Made by a program: the position numbers and the translations under genes
The notes under the pieces: model-generated
Seen by the model: the letters and a program-made list of their open reading frames with translations, nothing else
What the model was told of the DNA's origin: nothing
The model's database searches: none
Part shown: piece by piece, positions 52,701 through 61,700 of the stretch
How positions within the stretch are numbered: the stretch's first letter is position 1
Layout of the letters: each line of letters starts with the position of its first letter
NCBI GenBank assembly: GCA_032158295.1
Contig: CM063256.1
Span: forward strand, 3,334,034 to 3,398,033
Direction of reading: 5' to 3'
Origin: Pycnopodia helianthoides
Taxonomy: Eukaryota; Echinodermata; Asteroidea; Forcipulatida; Asteriidae
DNA: 64,000 bases

Positions 52701-55700
52701 TTAAAGTGTTGCTGTTCTCAATAGCCAAGATGCAATAACTGCGTTGAAATCTTTGTTGACATTTTTAGTATTGAGAGTACAGCGCTACGCATCATCACGG
52801 GGCTAGGGAGCGCTGATGTCCAACCCCAGCTGTCGCGCTTCCTTGCCGAGCCCAACAACCTTCTGTCGGCTGATTCTGAGGAGTTGAACCGTGCTTTGGT
52901 GCTCACTCTAGCGAGGGCCATGCATGTCACTGGTAAGATGTAGATCTTAGTGGGTTTTTGTATCTAACATAGTTTTTTACAAGTTTTATATATATTTTTT
53001 AATCAAGGATGCTCCAAAGTGTGAATTTAATCACTGTTCGCCCCAAACATTGCAAGGGGCTACCAGAAGTAAACATTTAAGATAACAATCGTGGGGAGCG
53101 GAAGGTAGGAATTGATATTCCTCGTAAAACAGTCTAGATTGTAGGATGGAGGGAAATATGCACAAGGCAAGGAGTTCCAAAGAGATGCAGTATATAACAA
53201 AAAAGCTGTTGGAACGGCTCTTTGTTCTACATCTCGGCAAAGCCTGTACACTTTTGAGCGTATGGGTGAGTTTAAGCAGAAACTCACAGAGTCCAAGACT
53301 CCCCATCATTAAGTGTTCTGAGTTTCTTGAAGTGCTATGCCTACCTTAGATAAATGAACTTGTTGTAGCTTGTTGAAGTTGACTTCATTTGCAGCAAACA
53401 GCAAACAATTTTCACAACATAACATTCTTTGTTCCTGACCCTAAACGCAATCATGTCATCCAATAAGAATATTGATCTGTCTTCAGGTTCAGAGACCCTG
53501 TCTGGTTCCTGGTGTAAGGACATCTTGGCCACACTGTTTGCCAACACCCCTCATAACTGGGCCTCCCACACCCTCAAGTGTTTCCCCACCGCACTCCAAG
53601 AATTCTTCGAGGCGAACCCCGCCCTTCAGGAAGACCGCTCCCTGCTCAAGAAGACAGTCGAGGATGAGCATAGGAAATGGAAAGGTAAAGACCGGCAGGA
53701 AATTTAAAAAAAGTTATTGTTTTAAGGATGAAGATTATCGATTAAATTTTCAAGTAATAAACTACAAGGAAAACTGACTGGTTACTCGGTCAGTTTCCCT
53801 TGTGGTTTATTACTTGATGTTTGAAATAAAAAAAAAAGCCGCATCCTGCTGCTTCCCAGGTTGTATCGTAAACTTGGATGTGATCCCTGGCTACACGGCA
53901 GTTAACGGTTGTATGGCTTCTCACTGGCACCCCCGAACAAAGATATTGACAAAATAGGAAGACCGCCAACATAGGCTAGATAGCTCAGTTGGTAGAGCGC
54001 CGGTACGTTAATCCGGAGGTCGTTGGTTCAAATCCCCTTTAGTCAATTTTTTCTTTGTTCAATCCCAAACGATTTAAATTTTACGCAATGTTTAAAAAAA
54101 AAACTTTAGTTAATGAGTTTTATTTTTCCGTCAGCGATGACCAACGAAGCAGAGATTCTTAACCGGTTTGCCAGCCAAGGGACCCAGTCATTATTTCTCT
54201 GGTAAGATATTCCCCGATTGCCCTTTCTTGCCACGTCAACAGTATTTGAGTGTAGTAGAGTAGTAAAAATCGCGGAAATTCGTCACGTAAGAGTCGCTTC
54301 TAATTTTGCATTTTTGATCATTTCTAAATTCCAATATTAATTTTGTTTTGCTAAAAATGGATCGTACATACATTGTTAAGAAAGCTAAATGATTCTTGTT
54401 GCTTGGAATACACCGTTTATATCCATCTTTAAGTGTACATAAATGGAAAAAGGTGGTGCCTAGAAAACAAACACCGTACAAAGTATAGGGCCGTGACAAA
54501 AGCATGAAACCTCAGGATGTGCATCCATGTATAGCTTGTGTCTGTGGCACTCTGTGCTGGCTCAAATATCAACAGGCGAAGATAAACAGAAAGCCTATCT
54601 ATATGAGCACTGTTGCAGTGAAAAGTACCACAGTGGGCGGGGCTTAATGGATGAGTCTATTTTTTTCCCCCATCAGCTTGATATGGAAGATGCTTCTAGA
54701 GAACGAGCCCAATCACATCAACCCAGTCGCGGTCAAAGTCATCGAGCGTATTGGTCCGAGGGCGCTCTCCAAACACATCCGAACCTTTGCCGATTTCTTG
54801 GTGTTTGAATTCTCGACCTCTGCGGGGGGTCAACATGTCAACAAGGTCAGGCTGCAAAACTATTTACCGTCCTTACCATTTGATTTACATTTTGTTTACG
54901 TTTTAACATTTCTTAAAGTCATAGTATGCAGACAAAAGTTAGTATGATAAATCAGATTAAAGATACAGGTATTGGGGAAATGTATTTGGAGGATTTGTCG
55001 TCGGGGTATCCGGCAGAAGGACCTTAAACTCCACCACCTTCCACCCCCCTTCCAGCCCTCACCCCCAGCCCTACTTTGATCGATAGGTCAAACATTAAAC
55101 CCGGCAGAAGATCAAAGGCAAGAAAGAGGCTACTTATTTAATACTTTTGCTAAAGGTTATTCTGGGTATCCTTTACTCAGGTTGGCATGGGGGGGCTAGT
55201 GCTTAAAGCACTCACCTCTCACCACTGTGGCCCTGGTTGGATTCCCAACTAGGGCCATTTGTGAGTAGGAGTTGTGTGTTAGTTCTCTCCTGCGCCACAA
55301 GGTTTTTCCTCCCTCCAAAAAAATCAAATACCTGTTATCTTTAGCTGTGTTCCAAGGTCATGTAGTTGGCTGCCAAGAGGCACCTTCTACATGACCTTGT
55401 TGTAGCCTTGTCCTTCACAATTCAGCTTTTCGGCTGCCAGTAAGGATGATTAGCCTCCCAAGTTACTATTACTATTAATATTATTATATTCCACTTCCTG
55501 TACTTCATTTATATTTTGTATTTTAACTGTCGTAATCTGTCGTAATGTTGAAACAAGCCTTGGCATGTTAATGTCAAGGAACTCACAATCTTCTTTTGGT
55601 CGAGCAATGATAAGAAACAAGAGAGGTTTATATGTTGACGTTCTGCAATACACGCCAATAACATTTATTGGATGATTTGTTGATTTGTGGATGATAAGAA

Positions 55701-58700
55701 ACGAGAGAGGTTGATATGTTGACATTCTGCAATACACACTAATAACATTTAGTGGATGATTTGTTGATTTGTGGATGATAAGAAACGAGAAAGGTTGATA
55801 TGTTGACATTCTGCAATACACACCAATAACATTTAGTGGATGACTTGTTGATTTGTGGATGATAAGAAACGAGAGAGGTTGATATGTTGACATTCTGCAA
55901 TACACACAAACAACATTTAGTGGATGATTTGTTGACTTGTGGATGTTTCCCCCCCTACAGTGTGTTGAGACGTTGAATGACATGGTGTGGAAACTCAACA
56001 TCATCAGCTTGGATCGACTCATACTCAACTTGGTAAGTAACAGCTGTGGTGTCAACTTCATAGAGCTTCTTAAAGGGTGTACAAAACATTGGTTGAAAAG
56101 ATTGAAAATATAAATGTTCGAAGGTTTACACATAACTTACATGGTGTAATGATGGTCACGTGGGAAACTTCCGTTGAAATATTTTTGCCTAAAATGCTAT
56201 AGTTTTTAAAATGCTATAGTTTTTGAGAAAAAGTAAAGCAATAAGATTTGATCTTGCTCGTCTGAAATACAATGTATGAGTACAGTAATTTCCGTTCGCC
56301 AGTTTTCAATAAACATACCACATATCAATCAGTAAAAAAACCATCGAGTTTGGTAGCTATGTTTTGTGAAAACAACGAAGACAGCAATAGATGAAATTAG
56401 ATTTAAAATGATTTATCATAGCAAAAACTGAAAACATTGCTGAGAAATTGGACACAGTATGCTTGTGTAAAGAGCAGTGTCTTCAGATCTGTTTTTGCAA
56501 GTTTCCAAAAGTTTCCAGAATCAGGTAGTTTATTCCAGAGAACAGGTCCAATGTGTGAAAAGGCCCGGTCACCATTTGCTACTGTCCTGGACCTTGGGAA
56601 CAACTAGGACTGGTGAGGAGCCAGACCAAAGCGAGTAGTTACACTGCTTTATCATGAGGACCACAATGGAAATAAGCTTTTTTTTTTGCTTTTTTTGTGT
56701 TATCCTCGACAATTCCTCAGTTTCCAATGTCTTTTATGATTCTTGTAATGTAATTTATGTATGTAATTCCCTTGTATTTGTCCACTTGTTGTATTTTAAC
56801 CCTCCTACTGTTAGTGACTCTTGGCAACATTTTCCAGTGAGTTGACCAACCATTTGAAACCATTCGACTGCCAAGGTTGTGTACGGTGGCACAACTGTGC
56901 ACAGAACTAACTTGTACTGTGTACATGCATTCCCTCATGGTATCATATTGCAGGCTGGCATAGTTTATCTATCATTCATAACCACAGTGAATGGTATTGA
57001 ATGGTCAGACAGCAAGAGGGTTAAAGAATTCTGTGGAGATTGTCAAATAAAAACAAACAAACAAACAAGCAAGCAAGTCCTTGATAGTCAGGTGCTAGGT
57101 CATGAACTGATTTGTATACTGAAGTCAAGATCTTCAAAATCGAACCCTTTATACTTGATTTAAAACCAGGCTCTGCGTAATCACGAAGGCAGCGAGGCCC
57201 AGGTCTGCTTCTTCATCATTCAGCTCCTACTCCTCAAGCCGAGTGAATTCCGAAACCGCGTCAACGATTTCATCAAGGAGAACTCCCCCGAGCACTGGCT
57301 GCAGTCTGACTGGCACACCAAGCACATGAACTACCATAGGGTGAGTCAAATCCTGTTTCTTTTATGTGTGGACAACTTGCGCTTGTCTTTTGCCACTTCT
57401 TCAAATCTACATCTTCAATCATATTCCAGGCTAGTTCTTTACACTGTTTTAAGTCTCTGTCAAAAACTCATTTGTTTGAAGCTACTTATTTGTAATCCGC
57501 TTACTAACGTATCTTTCACTCATTGTATATTTGATTGTATATTTGATTGCTCTCTTTATGCGCTTAACGCTTTTGCATTAAGCGCTTTACAAATGTCTTT
57601 ATTATTATTATTATTCTTCTTCTTATTATTATTGGCATTTCATACTATTGTGTAGTAAAATCTGTCTTGTTGATGCAATATTTTATTGTAATTTGGATTT
57701 TGTCTACTGTTTTTAAAGGTTAGAGGTAGGGGTTGACATGCCTTAACCTTTAAGAGTCTTGATTCACATGTATCATGCTTTGTGTTTGTATTTTCATACT
57801 GTTATAAAGTTCATATTTTTATGTGCATATTTCTTTGATACTCCCTTCTCTCCCTCCCCACCCATTTAATATGCTCATTAGCAGACTGAACCATTTGTTA
57901 CAGGAAAGTGTTTGTTGATTTCTCCATTGTGCTGACATGATATTGTAGATTATTGTAATTGGCTTTTGAACATTTTTATGGTGAAATGCGCACAATAAAT
58001 GTGGTATTATTATTATCATTATCATCATTTTTTATTATTTTTCCTCCCCTGGCTAGCCTTCTCTGCATTTGCATATATACATATTATTGTTTTCGTTTAG
58101 TGAATTTTTGTGTGTGTGAGTTTTCGAGAGTAATGAATTTTTAGTAATACATATTTTGTTTTGCTTTGTAGAAATATCCAGAGAGATATTACTATGAAGG
58201 TATGTTGGAGTTGACGGGAACGACCATGAGTTCACCTTGTCAGAATCTCCCTGTGTACTTCAGTAATGTGTGTCTCCGCTTCATACCGGTACGAACCAGT
58301 TCAGTCCAGTTCAATCCAATTAAAACTGATCAAACCTTGAGTACGATGCACTAAAGTGCTCGGCCAGGACACGTCACGAATTGATGAAATACATTTTATC
58401 CTTGGTATCAGGTGTTTGACATTCTCATCCACCGCTTCTTGGAGCTTCCTCCTGCCTCTAAGTCACTTGAGATACTCCTGGATCACCTCGGAGGACTCTA
58501 TAAGTTCCACGGTAAGATATTTACTTGAGATTGCAAGAGGGAAGAGTGTTAAAAACTGCTCAAAAAATGTGCATTCTGGGGATGAGCAGAGCTTATATTG
58601 GTAGTGGAGGAGGGAGGGAGGAGTGATTTTTTTTTTTTATCTTCATGGGATTATTTGTTCTCTATAATTTCAAATGTCGAGTAATGAACCACAAGGGAAA

Positions 58701-61700
58701 CTGACTGGGTAAATTTAAAATGGTTTGGGGTTGATCAAAGAAACATTGACTTGAGCGGATTAATCCGGTTTTGGTTCATATCCCGCTCTAGTCAATGTTT
58801 CTTTTTTCAACCCCAAACTCTATCAATTTAGACACGTTTTGATCTGCTTAAGCAGAAAATTTTGTTTAATGAAATTTCTGCTAAGCAAAAAGTAAGCAGG
58901 ATACCAGACCCAGACGGTGCGTGTGATATGGTGTTTTGGCTGGTAACCTTATTCTGGTAAGCATGATTGTTTTGTTGAGTAACTTGGTGTGCTTTTCAAA
59001 AGCAGTTCTATATAATTGGGCCCTACTGGTTGTGAAACCATTTTCATCCTTGAGAATGTTTCATTAAAATACATTATATGTATCTAAAACTAGTAGGGTA
59101 GATGGCCTTAGCTTTCAATCCAAACCGGACCTTCGCAGAGGCATAAACAAGCACAAACAAAAATAAAGACCTCAAATTTTTCCATGGCAGCTCTGGGTGC
59201 CCTTAAAAACTTTCAATACAAATTCAAATTTTCCTCATTGGGTGCCCTTCATTTTTGGGAAATTGCTGTACCCTTTTGAACACGAAGTTCGAGGCCTGAA
59301 AACATATCCATTTATAGCAAAAAAGAGAAGCAAAGAATAATGGGAAGTTATTCAAAAGAAGAGGGAAATTTTTAAGCCAATCAAAGTTGTTAGTTTACAA
59401 AAGTGGGGGGCTAAGAACCAATCAAAGTAAAGTATTATAGTATATACATATTGTTTCTTTTCCAGATCATCCCGTTACGTATTTGTTTAACACTCTTCAC
59501 TACTATGAGAAGAAACTTCGAGATCGTCCTCAGCTGAAGCGTAAACTCATCGGAGCGATTATCATGGCCCAGAAATCCATCAAGCCAGCTGGCTGGTAAG
59601 TCAAACTAACAGTTCTTAATAAGTTTAGAGAAAATAACAATAATTAGCATTGATAGTTTGAATTGTGGCAGTCAGTTTCTAACTTATCTATGATCATAAA
59701 GTCTTCTTCGTGTCCGACAATTACACTTTTTGTGTTGTCTTCCTTTTTTTACGTCTTGTTTAGACTGTCAATTGCCATAAAGTCAATTGCCATAAAGTGT
59801 CGTATTTTGTCACTTACATTTTTATGCTCTATTTATATTTTTGTGAATTGTGAATTGATAACATTAAATTAAGATATATCTTCTTTGATTGTGCTGTATG
59901 TTTCAAAATTTGCCCATTTAATTTAATTGTGTATTTCATTTTTGTGTTGTCTTCCGTTTGACTATCAAATGCCATAAAGTGTCATTATTATTTTGTCACT
60001 TATATTTGTATGTGCTATTTATATACTTGTGAATGTGATTCAGCACTTGATTATTTGATGACATATTAAGAATTATGTTCTTTGATTGTACTGTATGCTT
60101 CAGAATTTGCCCATTTCATTTTTAATGTTGTGCTTATTTTTGTCTTTTCTTCCTTTAATTACATCTTGTTTAGACTGTCAAGTGCCATAAAGTGTCATAT
60201 TTTTCACTTACATTTGTATGTGCTATTTATATACTTGTGAATTGTGATTCGGCACTTGATGACATATTAAGATTAATTTTCTTTGATTGTACTGTATGCT
60301 TCAAAATTTGCCAATTTCATTTTAAATTTTGTGCTAAATTTTTGTCTTTTCTTCCTTTAATTACATATTGCTTAAAAACTATCAAGTGCCATGACTCATT
60401 CAGGCTTGCAAAAGGTGCGAGTCTACAAGTTCATTGTTAATATTTCATTTTATCACAGCATGCAAAAGAAATATCACATTTTCTTTTGTGCCATAGCCTT
60501 AAGATCTTGAGGGTCCTTCTCAGGATCCATGCTTTCATAATTATTATGATTATCATTATTAATATTATTAGTGCTGTGTATAAGTTGATGTGTCAGTTGC
60601 ATTTATGAAGTAGGTGGTTTCTTTCCACCTCGGTTTTACTTTTATTTTGTTCATACTTCTGGCCTGAATTTAATGACATTTCTTTCATTTGCTCTTCCAA
60701 AACCAAAGCTTATAAAACTTCCATTCTTCATGTTATTTGAGAAAACTGTAAAGTAGTCCTCTACAATCTTAAGTCTTGTTTTCGATCCTTTATACAGGTT
60801 CGATACTCTTCCTACTCTAATCTGATTCCCGAGTAGAAAATCTGAACAATTTTGATTAAATAACCTAAAATGTCTAACAAAGCCTACACCATGTGTACAT
60901 GTAGGTCAGCCCTTGTACTCCATAAAATGTTCCTACTTTTTTTCCGTGGACCAAATATCGTGCCTGTTTATATCAGATGTGGCCAATGTAGCTCTAAGAG
61001 GATTGTGGTAATCATTGGACCATCTTGTGTTTAGGTATCCAACAACATCACATTGTAACCAACAGTGTAATTGTATTTCATTTGCATGTTTGAATATGTA
61101 TGAAACTGTTTCTTGTCACCCCCCCCACCCTATAGGTGTCTGACTCCTCCATACTTGGAGTACATCAACAAGCCCGGGGAAGATGTCACATGGGAACCAG
61201 ATCATGACTATTACTGCAAGCTGATTGGACGATTGGTCGACAATATCCTTAAAAGTCTTAAATATTTAACCTATTCTCATACATTTTGCCACTAAAGTAC
61301 ATTTTTCTGTGGAGAACAGACTTCCATGTTACCTTTTTAAGTACCCTTATCTATCGTTAGTCTCTCGTGGTTGGTTTTGTTTTGATACATAGGTCTCGGC
61401 GTATTTTCTTTTAAAGCAGGGCCCAATTTCATAGAACTGCTTAAGCACAAAAAGTAGCTAAGCACAACAAAATTGTACATACCAGAACAAGTTATGACCC
61501 CGATTTATGTTGCACCATATAAGGGTTTACAAGGTGCTGTGGCCCATTCAGCAGCCACTGCCAAAAACACCGCGGCAAACCTCTTCTCTTTAATGATAAG
61601 TGTAACTGTGTGCTTTTACGGGCATTACATAACACACGGGACCTACGGCTGGACGTCCCATCCGAAGGACGAAGCGATAATGGTTAAGTGTCTTGCTAAA

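Noticed and set aside
55450..56133. 227-codon - strand frame
   Set aside because: Repeats every 28 residues because of the 84-bp tandem unit and runs antisense across MED23 exon 20.
61243..61295. Exon 25 read through to a TAA, or spliced at AAAA/GTCTTA
   Set aside because: Both lose the conserved RLVDT-xxGK join that the AT-AC junction restores exactly.
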